A stretch of 64,000 bases of DNA from Sclerodactyla briareus (Eukaryota > Echinodermata > Holothuroidea > Dendrochirotida > Sclerodactylidae). The notes under the pieces are model-generated. The model had not been told where the DNA came from, searched no databases, and saw nothing but the letters and a program-made list of their open reading frames with translations. Positions 36,151-46,725 of the stretch are shown here, piece after piece. Position 1 is the stretch's first letter. Each line of letters starts with the position of its first letter. The translations under genes were made by a program, and so were the position numbers. The stretch is taken from NCBI GenBank assembly GCA_026419785.1, contig JAODTK010000854.1, positions 1 through 64,000 on the forward strand. The letters are read 5' to 3'.

Positions 36151-37115
36151 CTCCCGCCCTACGCTATTTAACACGGATATGAACGAAGTGTCAATTGATG
36201 GCTCCAGTCAAACTTATCAAAGTTTGACAGGCCTAACGTACACACGGAAGACTTGGACATTGTGGAACCCAGGTTTCATTGCAGACTTGAGAAGAGCAAT
36301 AAAATAACACACAAAGAAGGAAAGGAAGCCAATTCAAGGAGAAAATTAATGTACACCAAAATAATTCCGTCAGCTGGAATGTTAGCTCCAGCAGAAGCTA
36401 CATTTTCACTCGATGGTTTTGCTAGGAGAACCCGGATGAAACACTAGATTTGTGGAGCGCACTAATGTCAATGTTCTCAAGGTTCAATCCCAAATTTAAA
36501 CGCCTGATAACATTAATATATTAATACTAATAATCCATTTCACACAGATTCGACTGCTGTGTAGTTTCGTTTATCCTGTATACTTCAATTTCTGGAGAAG
36601 AAGAAGAAGTTTAGTGCAACCATTAAAGAACCAGAAAAGGGGGGTTCCACAGCAACTAGAGAACCATCTCGACATTTTAACATTGTGCGTAGCAAGGTCT
36701 GAAGTGTACTACAACTACTTTTTATAACTGCCTTATTTGTCCCTATAGGGATGATTAAATCTCGACTATTTCAGCTTCCTCCACTGGCTGTCATCGATTG
36801 TCTTGGAAAACGACGGTCAATTCGCTCCTTTGCTACCGATAAGGCGAAATGCCTTGTAGGCACGTGTTAGCACATATTAAAATCAATTTATTATCGATTC
36901 CTTCTCTTTTCGACCCGTTGCCCGGAGAATTCATCTAAAACCTTGAGAATTCAGTGCATGAAATTATATTCTCGGCAAGAACGAGATGGGTGACGCAACA
37001 GCCTCCCATCTCGCGATTTCATAGGAAATTTGGCAAGCAATAGCGCCATTTTACATTTTGATGTCTTATCTGAAGAAAAAAAAACACCGTCACAGCCACA
37101 TACAGGAACTATTAC
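36151..37115. other. Non-coding stretch
   Basis: No gene recognised. A short (GAA)n tract lies at 36,597-36,611. A 64-codon frame at 36,253-36,447 is rich in Lys/Arg and shows no domain. Confidence 0.45.
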
Positions 37116-37337
37116 CAAATTGTTGGTGACATTCGGGTGACTTGGGTGGTATGGCTTCTGAATGTCCTCCCACTGATCTGTATAATAAATTAATAAATAG
37201 TCAGCATATTTTTCGTGCATTCTGATATTCGAAACTGATCGAGACCAGTTTCGAGTCGACGTCGAACTTCCTTTCTTATTTGCATATTGAGGTCTCAAAG
37301 GACTGACACTTTCATCTTCGCCCGGTAAGTGGCGTAA
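37116..37337 (-). CDS. Candidate internal exon of unknown gene
   Basis: Read on the minus strand, a TTTGTGTAG acceptor ends at 37,338. An uninterrupted 74-codon frame follows, ending at a donor TTG|GTAATA at 37,116/37,115. The peptide includes LPGEDESVSPLRPQYANKK and MHEKYADYLLIYYTDQWEDI, and the balanced residue use looks like real protein. A second acceptor, TTTTTTTTTCTTCAG, lies further on near 37,065. No domain is recognised and no joined exons could be proven. Confidence 0.3.
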
Positions 37338-37739
37338 CTACACAAACACAACTTCATTATGAATGCATGTCGTACAGCATGCTCGTTAGAAACTCGGGTA
37401 AAATGACTTGTCCTTATTGTCACAAATGACTGTAATCTAACTATAACTGTGTAATTACGAATAACCTACGACTTGCGACTATAGAACGCTGTATGATGTT
37501 CGTCTCGTTGTATTAATATTGTATTAAGAAAAAACTTTAATAGTTAGCATGTTGCCTAAAGCATTCCTACTGATACCTCAACTGAATAGTCCGTAGCATG
37601 CCGTTTTTCGTTGTGACGTTATCAAGACAGTGGAAGAAGAGCATCTCTGTGAATTATTCAAATATTAAATATTTAGTCGTACTCATACTCTGAAGCCTCG
37701 CTAGTTGCCTTTTCTCAGAGGAGTCTGTACTGAGGTGTG
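37338..37739. other. Non-coding stretch
   Basis: A/T-rich. No gene or repeat recognised. Confidence 0.5.
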
Positions 37740-39230
37740 ATTTTTCAGTTCATACGTTCAGACCTCTGCTGACCTCGGGCTCGCAAGAAGCAGAGTCACT
37801 AATGACACTGCCGAGGTGAACGAATGACGTAGTGATTTCCACGTTCGCGCCCAACACCGGACAGGACTCAGCACAGTCCGCAGCACTGTCCAAAATACTG
37901 AATCTGAACAGTCGTGGTCCGTGGCACTGGAGGACCAACAGATTTGCCTCCCGACTAAATGTTCCAAGAGCATCAACCAGGGATTCCAAGAACTCGGCGA
38001 GTAATACAGCAAGAAGCGCAAAGTACAGGTAAGGAAGCCCAGCCATTGTTGGACCTCGCTGGTTCTGACTCCTATACTCCCCCCAGTAAGGTCCACAGCC
38101 CTCTCCATAACCCGTCCGTACACGTGTGGAAAAGTGTTGGAGCCAGTGTTCACCCCTGTCTCACACACGTGACAACGCACCGCACCACAGACGCCGAGTT
38201 GCGGAGTCTCCGAATCGCTCTGTAGGCCGGCTGCAAGGCATCTGTTGCCAGGTGTCTCACAGTCGCGTCTTTGTGCCCTCAGTGTCATGCCCCGGAGCGC
38301 CCAGCAAACCGAGTCTTACCATTGAGCTGCCTCGGAGTCTCCCCCCGATGGCTATGACTGTTCCCTAGTGCTCCGATGGTCCTCCTAGAACGCTCCAGGA
38401 TGCACTCACCTGTTGTCTTGAGACTGCAAGCTTTGGAGTCTGTCCATCCCTGCTCGGGGTCCACATTCCCCTTCTGGCCCTCAAACGACTGTCCCAGCTT
38501 GTCATCATGCACTCTGGCTACTTTTCGACCCATTTGAAAGCAAGCATGAGAGTAATGACTCTCAACCTGTGAACAGTTATGAGAAACTGGGTACTTCTGA
38601 AGACCCTTCAGGCCTATGGGTCCTCCATCTCCGTCTATGAGTTCCTGGCGATCTGCGATGGGACAGTAACACATATTTGGAGTACGTGCCCAGCGCCTAG
38701 CATAATCTTTGAAAACCAAAAACTAGCAATTTTAGTTCCACGACATCTGCTAAAGTCGAGAAGCCTGAGACTGCTATTGCCACGGCTGCCAAATCCATAC
38801 GGGCCAAGACATGACTCATCGCCATCCCTACTAACACCAGGGGATGCATTGAAATCACCCTGAATGACCTCTGAGTCAGAAGTGGGAACCGCATCACACA
38901 CTAAACTTGTTGAGTTGAGCGAAGAACGTTTCTTTCACCAAGTCATCGCTTATTCCAGTCGGAGCGTACACTATGACGATGTATGAAACACTCGCAGTAG
39001 GTGTGTGTATGTGTGTGCGTGTAGTGTGTATGGTGCGTGTGTGTGTGTGTGTGTGTGTGATCGGCAGTCGCATTATATGTTCGTCGATCAGCGTTATACA
39101 TTTTAACATGGGAACAAGGTGGTTGGCCACAGTAACAGCTACCCTCTGCAAACGCCGACCATCGTCGCGACCAGAACAGTACTAGGTGTAGGAACCTACA
39201 CTGATCTCGCCTCAACCCGGCCGACGCACT
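37740..39230 (-). mobile_element. Non-LTR retrotransposon (LINE) fragment with endonuclease and partial RT
   Basis: On the minus strand, in shifted frames, the order is as follows. Endonuclease comes first, with IVIVYAPTG at about 38,985-38,955, GDFNA at 38,859-38,845 and LLDFSRCRGTKIAS near 38,770. A degenerate linker follows. A partial reverse transcriptase comes last, with VMERAVDLTGG then GVRTSEVQ near 38,120-38,060, LLAEFLESLVDALGTFSREA near 38,000 and TTSFVHLGSVISDSASCEPE near 37,800. The N-terminal RT portion is missing. The position of the catalytic ADD of motif C reads FALL (38,025-38,008), so this copy could not polymerise. A (TG)n tract at 39,000-39,060 interrupts the endonuclease region. 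Confidence 0.75.
39000..39060. repeat. (TG)n microsatellite
   Basis: GTGTGTATGTGTGTGCGTG followed by an uninterrupted TG run of about 11 units, inside the endonuclease part of a LINE fragment. Confidence 0.95.
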
Positions 39231-39299
39231 TCAGAGAGAGCTGCAACACCAATTCCCAGCTCACTGAATTCCCTCGACAAGATAGGCAAACGGACATCC

Positions 39300-39600
39300 T
39301 CATGATGGGAGGGGGGGGGGGGGGAAGAAGGATGTTCCAGAAATTAAACCGGACAGCCCGCCGTCGGGGCCTTCTCATTCTCAGGACTCGGCGTCCCCGA
39401 GGGCTTTGCCCCGGACACCTATTCCGGCGTGCTGCCCTGCGGTGGGCAGCAGCGTCAGTGAGATTCTGAAATTATGCAATTATGCTGATCTCGATATGAA
39501 CTCTGGCGATGAAATGAAAAGAGAAGGGGTGCCAACCCCACCTCTCCCGGCTTTATATTCGGGAAGGGATTGCAAACCCCTCAGACGGAGAGACTCGACG
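39300..39600. other. Poly(G) run and GC-rich repeat-like segment
   Basis: A run of about 17 G at 39,307-39,323 is followed by GGCGTCCCCGAGGGCTTTGCCCC and other GC-rich words. No gene is supported. Confidence 0.4.
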
Positions 39601-39894
39601 AGAACCGACCTTGCTGACTCCAAAAACGATTGATATCATCCACTCTAAATGACAAATTTCCGAGCGAGTATCAGTTCCCTACTTCTTTCCGTTGTTCAGT
39701 GTCATGCTCGTAAACTTTCCAGAATTGGACCTCTGTCGACCTTTGGGGTCTTTGGAACTGACCCAAAACAACAGAGATAATCTAATTCACATAGTATGGC
39801 CCTTCTGAATTGAGGAAATTATGATCCTGAATGGACAATTTTCTTGTATTTCATTCTCCAACTCTTATCTGGATCCTAATGTTTGTGTATTCCT

Positions 39895-40600
39895 TCATTT
39901 CTTGACCAAATTCAAGGAATATGCACTCATTTCGTGTACGTGTGTCTGTGATGCTCTGCCTGTAAGTCCCCCCTCTGTATATTCGACCACTTCCGGCGCA
40001 AGTAAGTGTCGTTCGCATTTTTTCAGTCTAGATTGCACAGCATCATCGGAAGCATTGATATATATCAGAAAATATAAGAGCCCTAGAACTGATCCCTGAG
40101 GAGCACTACTAGTGTCTTTCCACCAAACAAGAATGTACATTCATTAAGACCTGTTTTTTCCTTCTTCTTACAACCACCCGTTTTAGTATTATTGCCTATA
40201 CCAAAATCTTCTACTTGAGCTGGGCACGTTTGTGAGGCACCTTATCGAATGATTTCTGAAAACTCAGGGAAATATTATTAATTGCATATACCATTGTCAA
40301 TATCAAACTGTAACATTTTCTAATAATTGTAACAGATTAGTCAAGCTTGAACGAATTTTCTTAGAACTGCTGTGAGAATTCCGAATTACGTAGTGATCGT
40401 TGAAATAATTTATTCCATTATTCGCGTTCTTCCATTGTAAAGGAATACAACACTTTTTTGACAGTTAATAGAACAGACAAATAGCCCCAAGAACCCAAGA
40501 ACCAAAGGGTGAACGCCGTCTGGACCTAGAGCTTTCACTAGATCCTCCCCAACATTATCAGACTATAACGAGATATACAAACATCAAGATTGCCAAAATG
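39895..40600 (-). mobile_element. Reverse transcriptase remnant of a second LINE
   Basis: Minus-strand peptides in broken frames follow the usual RT order. KALGPDGVHPLVLG lies near 40,535-40,500, FQKSFDKVPHKRAQ near 40,265-40,220, and SSAPQGSVLGLLYFLIYIN near 40,110-40,050 (motif B, with its PQGS). These match the GPDG, DFQKAFDKVPH and PQGSVLGPLLFLIYIND signatures of CR1/Jockey-like LINEs. Stops and frame changes are frequent, so it is inactive. It reads in the same direction as the neighbouring LINE fragment but carries no endonuclease. Confidence 0.75.
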
Positions 40601-41520
40601 TTTTCCTCAACTATCCTCAGAGAAGACTGAAGAAAAGCAGAACTTCCGACATTTCCCGACTATCACTATCTTCTGGTATCACAATTAGGTAATAGCCCAA
40701 AACTGTCTTATACTTTCGTTTTCACTTATACACAAGAGAATAACGTTCGGGAATCATCCCTGATCTTAGAACCATTCCTCTTTTTCAAATCAAATTTAAC
40801 AGTAAAAACTGGACGCTGTGCCAACCTGTGCTAATCATTCAACTGACCCAGATATGACATGGAACCAGAAGAACGATAAATGGCCCCTCGTCCTCCCGAC
40901 ATAGCTATTTTCACAATTACAAGTTACTGAAAAAACAACAATGCTTCTCACGCGAAATGTAAATTTTATTGCCTTATCAACCTTTTCAGCATTTCATGGG
41001 TCTGACAAGCAAAACTTTAAATACGCCATACATCTCAAGGCAGTATACAATCCTTGGCAAATCCGCATCCAGAAAACCAGCTACGCAGGATAATGACGGA
41101 ACGGGTTATATTGAAAGCCTCATAATTTGTTCAACTACACCGAGCTTGACAATGCTTCCTACGTCGTCTACTGACTCCATCCAAAACCACCAAGTTCGAT
41201 ATCAGTCCAAGATCGTTTATTTTCTGGAAGGAAAATGTACATATTAGGACAGCAATACGTTCCTGGTCCGAACTATGACGACGCTCTGAGAACCTATTCT
41301 CATCACCTTTCATTAGCAACATAGCAAGAAAAACCCAATTTAGTTCGCGTAACTTGGCTATTGTCCACACTGCCCTCAATGGACCCACCGTTACACTAAC
41401 TACTAGTAGAAATCCGGTCATTTGGCGACATCAGGGAACCCCCATCATCCCTCCCCCCTCTTCAATTTACTAACCCTCCACCACATGAAGTAACCATCTT
41501 CACTGCACTGTAGGATCAGC
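40601..41520. other. Non-coding stretch
   Basis: No gene recognised. Overlapping frames of 92-96 codons on opposite strands at 40,969-41,421 have no protein-like pattern. Confidence 0.4.
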
Positions 41521-41522
41521 AT

Positions 41523-41662
41523 CCATAGGCGTAGATCGCGGGGGGAATGGGGGATATGTCCCCCCCCCCAATATTTGATGTTGGCGGATGGCCTATGTGA
41601 TCAGCCCCCCCCCCCCACCCCACCCAATGACCCAGGTATACATCTCCCAGAATAATTGAAGA
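41523..41662. mobile_element. G-run MITE-like element fragment
   Basis: Begins CATAGGCGTAGATCGCGGGG, then has GGGGGATATGTCCCCC and AATATTTGATG, a second C-run (41,606-41,618) and CCCAGGTATACATCTCC. A GCGTAGATC end followed by a G-run with a nearby C-run is the usual layout of a non-autonomous DNA transposon family seen in many marine animals (from memory). Confidence 0.55.
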
Positions 41663-42640
41663 AAGGAGGGTGAGCAACAAAGGTAAGGTACAGCCATAAC
41701 ACAAATGCCATAACACTGATTTCTATATCAAATTGCTCAAATGTTATGTTGAGGAGGCCAAATTGCTAAGAATTCTCGCTGCGTGCGCTGTTTTTCTATA
41801 TTTCCCGCTACACGGAGATATAGTAGGCCCAGCATGCACAATCACTTCCTCATCAAATATATCTTTTCCTTAAGAGCCATCTACAAGTGCTGTGAACATA
41901 TGGAGAGGCAACGGGAGCAATTTGGTTCGGGACCACAATTAATGGCTGCCACCCCCATCCACCTCCCTAATGCTGGAATCCAACTAGCATTTTCCTAACA
42001 CTGCACATAGCCATTGGCTAGAGTTTAGTCTATTTCTAATCCTTTTCGTTTTTAACAGACTTTGCCAGCCTGACGTGCCGCTTCTTAGTTATATCCCCGC
42101 AACGCTGGAAGTGTCTGGGGAGAGTATGCTTTTGGGGGTGTGCGGGCGCCGCCGGCCCCGCCGCCTCCGTCGGCCAAGTCTAGCCGTTTGCGCAATAACT
42201 AACTCCCCAACACGGGTATCGTGCACATCAGTATGAAGATTTACGTGATTGACGTTTGACACAACATAGGCTCGGGGACGGGGCAGAACAATTCTGAGAC
42301 ATGTAAAATTGGACAAAAATTTGAACGGAAACAAATCTGAAAATGACCAAACTTCCTGCTGACTGGCTCGATCTCTTTCAATCACAGCCCGAAAAATGCA
42401 CACATTTTTCACGACAGTGATGTTCGAGCAATCTTCCGAGATGCGGGCAACCTCTAACCCAACTGTAGGGGTCCTCTATGGCAGCGGAAAACCTTTGAAG
42501 GTATGGTAGAATCGAAGGCGACGATGGAGAATTGTAAGGAATAGACATCGATCGTTTTGGAAATCATTGTCCATTTGTAGTGCTGTTTGCTCACTGCCAT
42601 AAAGCCCGTTGTAGAAGTACCGTTTCCTGCTATCTGGGGG
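41663..42640. other. Non-coding stretch
   Basis: No gene recognised. A GC-rich island, GGGCGCCGCCGGCCCCGCCG, lies at about 42,144-42,163. Confidence 0.45.
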
Positions 42641-42710
42641 GTCTGCAACGAATCTTTTTTCTTCAATGGACGCGCCAACCGATGGTGGCGCTCGGCTTAG
42701 ATGATCTAAC
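42641..42710. repeat. Short dispersed repeat shared with 56.77 kb
   Basis: ATGGACGCGCCAACCGATGG then TGGCGCT and CTTAGATG. The segment at 56,757-56,802 has the same words in the same order. Confidence 0.5.
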
Positions 42711-42789
42711 ACACATCTGCCCACAATATTTAACACAAATAGCCGTCACAAATATTGACGACGATGTCAAATATAGCAAATTAGCAAAA

Positions 42790-43240
42790 TGTTATCGTAG
42801 ATGGACAAGGCGCATTCGCCGATTATTGAAATCACCGGCTGGAAGTTCAATAACAAAGTAACGTGTTGTGGTGCCTGCAATAGTGAAACAGTGCAAAATC
42901 AAATTGCGCTCGAAGTAAGGCATAACACGATATGTATGCTTTCGACCATCCGTGTGTTCTGCATAAGCAGTACTTAAAACGATATCTGAAATACATCGGC
43001 ATGTAATAAATATTACAGTCACATTAACATCAACATTCATCGTCCTGCAACGAACAAATTATATGTGATGGAATTAATTGTTTTTTATACGGTGTAAGTT
43101 CTAAACTGAATGTCTCGAACGTATATTTCTCGGAATTAATTAGATGAACCATCATATTCTTTAATGAAATTATTCAAAATTTTCATATTGACGATAAGTT
43201 TCAGAAAATTCTTTCCACGCTGTCTGTCACATAGGTTAAT
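42790..43240 (-). repeat. Duplicated module P-Q, copy 1
   Basis: Segment P (42,797-42,970) and segment Q (42,990-43,240) are matched by 44,655-44,840 and 45,050-45,275. P is open on the minus strand in both copies with no gap, and both contain DGRKHTY, then FERNLILHCFTIA, FVIEL, AGD and NRRMR. Amino-acid identity (about 74%) is not higher than nucleotide identity (about 80%), so there is no sign of selection on a protein. In copy 1 the frame stops right after P; in copy 2 the P-Q spacing is about 190 bp longer. Confidence 0.7.
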
Positions 43241-43399
43241 TTCAAGTCGACCCACTTACCATATACACCCAACGCAAAGCAATCGTGCAAGACAACAACA
43301 GGAACGGGACATAAATTGTACGTGATGTTCCGCATAAACAAAGAGTAGTGAAAGCAATGCCATGGAAGAACTGGGAAATCGTGGTCCCAGCAAGTTAAC

Positions 43400-43700
43400 A
43401 CCCAACAATTGAAGGCCTGAATCGTATGTGAATGCTATAAATTGTTCCACCACGAGGCAAAAAATCCTTTCGAAGAAAATTTATGCCTGTTGATTACCTC
43501 CACCACCTCCGAGTGACAGTCAATGATTGAAGATTGCAGTAGTAGAACGAAAAAGGGAAACAGAGGTGAAGAAGAAGGGAGTGGAGGGGGTGGAGGGTGG
43601 GGGGAGGAGGGGAGGAGGAGGAGGGAAACCACATTACACTAAAAATCTTAGCACTGTGTTGTGGTAACCAGACAGTGAATATCTATGTGTGTCTAGCCGC
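43400..43700 (-). repeat. Duplicated module X, copy 1
   Basis: The GTATGTGAATGCTATAA-TTGTTCCACCACGA, AAATTTATGCCTGTT and ACCTCCACC words recur at 44,195-44,300 in the same order. It is interrupted at 43,556-43,628 by a purine-rich G-tract. A donor-like GGTAAGTGGG on the minus strand lies at about 43,260. Confidence 0.65.
43556..43628 (+). repeat. GGA-rich tract
   Basis: GAAGAAGAAGGGAGTGGAGG continues as GGGTGGAGGGTGGGGGGAGG and GGAGGAGGAGGAGGG. At least four closely spaced runs of three or more G make a G-quadruplex possible. Confidence 0.8.
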
Positions 43701-44179
43701 GAAACCGCTACGAGGCCAATGCGATGCTGCCACGAATTTGAGAAACCCCACAACGCCAGTACGAACTTTTCTAGCATTAAAAAAATCTTAACCCTTCGTG
43801 ATAGCGTTACAAATCACTGCGACCACCAAGAGGCCGCAACGACGCCACTACGAATGAACACGAATCACGACGAATGTGATCACGATGTCAACAAGAATTG
43901 GGAGAATTGCTAACTAGTGTTCATTCGTAGCGCCGTCGTGGTCAAGTTTCGTGAATATGTGAGAGGGGCTCAACACGACCCAGATCGCGATCTCCGGCCT
44001 ATCAGACCTCAACCATCTGATGCCCTATTTAAAACAAGTTCTTAAGACGCTCTGGCTATCACCCAGTATGTTATTCGCCTCCACCTCAGAAACCACTACA
44101 AGAAAGTCAACACGGAAATTAGGAGAGAATCGTATAATACTCACTACAGCATGCCTATGTCCAGTTATTTCTATGGAGG

Positions 44180-45280
44180 CTATGAGAGTAGCTAGAACCG
44201 TATGTGAATGCTATAACATGTTCCACCACGAAGCAAATAATCCTTCCGAAGTAAATTTATGCCTGTTAATTTACCTCCACCTTCTCTGAGTGACAGTCAG
44301 TGATGAATAGATCCCAATCGTAAGATAAGAAAACAGAGGAGAATGAGGACAAGGAGGAGGGCAGCCACGTCAACCTAAAATATCTGTAGACTGTTGCGGT
44401 AATAGCCGGTGACTAGCCTAAACAACAGCCAGGAAGATTCGTCGGAGGGTCTTCTTTCGGCGACTGCACCATCGTTGCACAGGTCCAACAGTTTTGAACG
44501 CCCAGTTGCTCTAGCCTAATCAATGTGCCCACAAGCCAAGGTGTTGCAACATTCAGAATGGGTAGGTGACAAATGCGGCAAAACACAGGGACGCGCGACA
44601 GAAAACCGAAACACATAAATTTGAAAATCAACTTAGTGTTATTTGATATGTCAATAATCTATTACACAAATGGACGAAACGCATTCGCCGATTACTGGAA
44701 TCACCGGCTAGAAGCTCAATAACAAAGGAATGTTGTGTAGTGTCCGCTATGGTGAAGCAGTGCAAAATCAAATTGCGCTCGAAGAAAGGGCTAATAAGAT
44801 ATGTGTGCTTTCGACCATCTGTGAGTTCTGCATAAGAAGTATCATATTGTAGCTTTATTAATATCAACAAAAACAGAACCGTGGAATGATACAACCCATT
44901 GAACTTTTTTGCCAAATCCGAGAATAAAATGAATACCAGTCTTCCCGACTTCATCCGACTAAAAATATCATGGAACGTCAGTTATGTTTATTCAACTCAA
45001 CACTGTTTATTAACACATGAATTATTCGATGAGACGAAATCTGAGACACAGAGCATGTAATAAATATTACAGTCACATTAACATCAACATTCATTGTCAT
45101 GCATCGTAACAATTATGATATGAAGGGAATAATAGTTTTTTCATATGGTTCTAGTGAGCTCTTAACGGAATGAATCGAACGTATATTCTCGGAATTAGAT
45201 GAGCCATCATTTTTAATCATCGAATGGTTCGTTTCCTTAGTAATCATATTGACGATATCACGCCGTCTGTCACATTCTAA
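44180..45280 (-). repeat. Duplicated modules X-P-Q, copy 2
   Basis: X (44,195-44,300), P (44,655-44,840) and Q (45,050-45,275) are collinear here. The first copy shows P, Q and then X, as if an X-P-Q tandem unit of about 1.1 kb had been duplicated and partly lost. The distances between matching parts are about 1,865 bp (P), 2,060 bp (Q) and 770 bp (X). Confidence 0.65.
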
Positions 45281-45573
45281 TCATTATTCAAACTTTGAGA
45301 TTTTTTTCTTTTTTGGCGATGACGTGGGATTTTGACATCTACAAACCTGTATAGCATGCTTAGTAGAGATTTTCTCAAAGGAGATGTTGAAAATCGTAGA
45401 TAGGATCTAGAGGCATATAACGACGACTTAGTATGCACTATGCCGAATTGTATCTAAATATCAGCAATATTTTAGAATCTGAAATAAATGCGTTATTGAA
45501 AAACACGTTGAGGAGACATTTCCCCTGGATGTCTCGGTCAGCTAATAAAATACTCAGGTGGTATGCCTTCATC
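45281..45573. other. Spacer between duplicated modules and GPCR 3' end
   Basis: No feature recognised. It would contain the 3' untranslated region of the receptor gene. Confidence 0.4.
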
Positions 45574-46725
45574 CTAGTAAGTGTGTCTACCGTGATGTCC
45601 ATTTTGGGCTTTGATCACCTCACCGGATACCGTCATAGGATGGGACGATTTCGCTGCCCTATCACCTTGGGTCTGTCGAGACTGGATGGGCATTGTCGAA
45701 TACTTATCATCGCTCCCGGAAAAAAAAAAAAAAAAAACTCTCAGTGCGATACTTGATACCGCGGCATCTATGGCAGCACAGTAGTCCCCGGAAAGCGTTC
45801 CTGAACGAAGAGTTCTGAGCGTATATCAGTGGGTTAGCACAACTGTTGAAATAGCCCAGCCACACAAATGTGTTGAACAACTGTCGGTGGGATACACCGC
45901 CCGCAGAACGGATCGATCACGTTTACGATAAAAAACGGCAGCCAGCATGCGATGAACACGCCCATTATAATCGCCAGTGTCTTGGCGGCCTTGCGCTCCC
46001 GGCGTGCCATCGATGGCTGTTTTCCGTTGGAGTTCTGTAGACGCATCGCGGCGTTATTGTGGGACGCAATTTGGCGCGCTTGACGCCTCGCCACTCTGAA
46101 TATTCTGAAATAAACGAAGAAGATAACACCGGCCGGTATGTAAAAAAGAGATAGCCGAAGATACTACTGCGAAGACACCGTTCATCCCCAAGACACAGAA
46201 AGTTGGGTTATCATACCAGTGGTCCATGCGTAACTGTTCGTCTTCGTGAATGTTTAGTAGAACTGGCAACACGCTGACGAGAAACGAAATCACCCAAACA
46301 CACCCTATTAGAATAAACGGCCGATGTCGCCGTCACTTTCTGGTAATACGTAAAAGGCGAAGTTATCGCCCAATATCGATCCAGCGCGATAACACACAGG
46401 TTCAAGATGGAGGCGGTACACGCTAGGATATCTATGGAAATATAGATATCACAGAAGGCTAGCCCAAATACCCAGACTCCAGTGACGGTGAAAAATGCAT
46501 TGAAAGGCATGACGAGTATCGTCAGGAGGAGATCAGCCGTGGCCAGAGATATTAGAAGTAATTGGTAATCGTTCGTAGTTGTCGAAAAGTACACACTGCC
46601 ATTATTACTAGCAAATTCCCGCAGAGAGCAAATGCACTCATGAGATACAGGACAATTCCGATGACACTTTGCACTCACTGGATGTGCCGACGCTCCGTAT
46701 CGGCAGCAACTGAAGCGTTTTCCAT
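45574..46725 (-). CDS. Catecholamine-type class A GPCR (D1-like dopamine receptor-like), frame-disrupted
   Basis: All seven membrane segments can be read on one strand without introns, but only by changing frame. TM1 has [10 protein letters not shown], the first loop [13 protein letters not shown]2 [10 protein letters not shown], and TM3 [20 protein letters not shown] with the amine-binding Asp. [10 protein letters not shown] follows. TM4 has [13 protein letters not shown]. Loop 2 has PTFCVLGMN with the disulphide Cys. TM5 has SSAISFY, whose three Ser are the catechol-binding pattern. TM6 has [14 protein letters not shown] and TM7 [16 protein letters not shown], followed by a Cys-rich membrane-proximal tail. 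[10 protein letters not shown] and FVWLGY favour D1-like over beta-adrenergic receptors. Start ATG is 46,725-46,723. Lesions: TGA at 46,677-46,675 and frame changes near 46,554, 46,320, 46,144 and 45,868. An 18-T run (45,737-45,720) decides whether the protein ends at 45,707 or 45,574. It is either a pseudogene or an unpolished copy of a real gene. Confidence 0.85.

Noticed and set aside
42797-43040. Minus-strand 82-codon frame in module P as a conserved gene
   Set aside because: Compared with its duplicate, amino-acid changes are as frequent as expected without selection.
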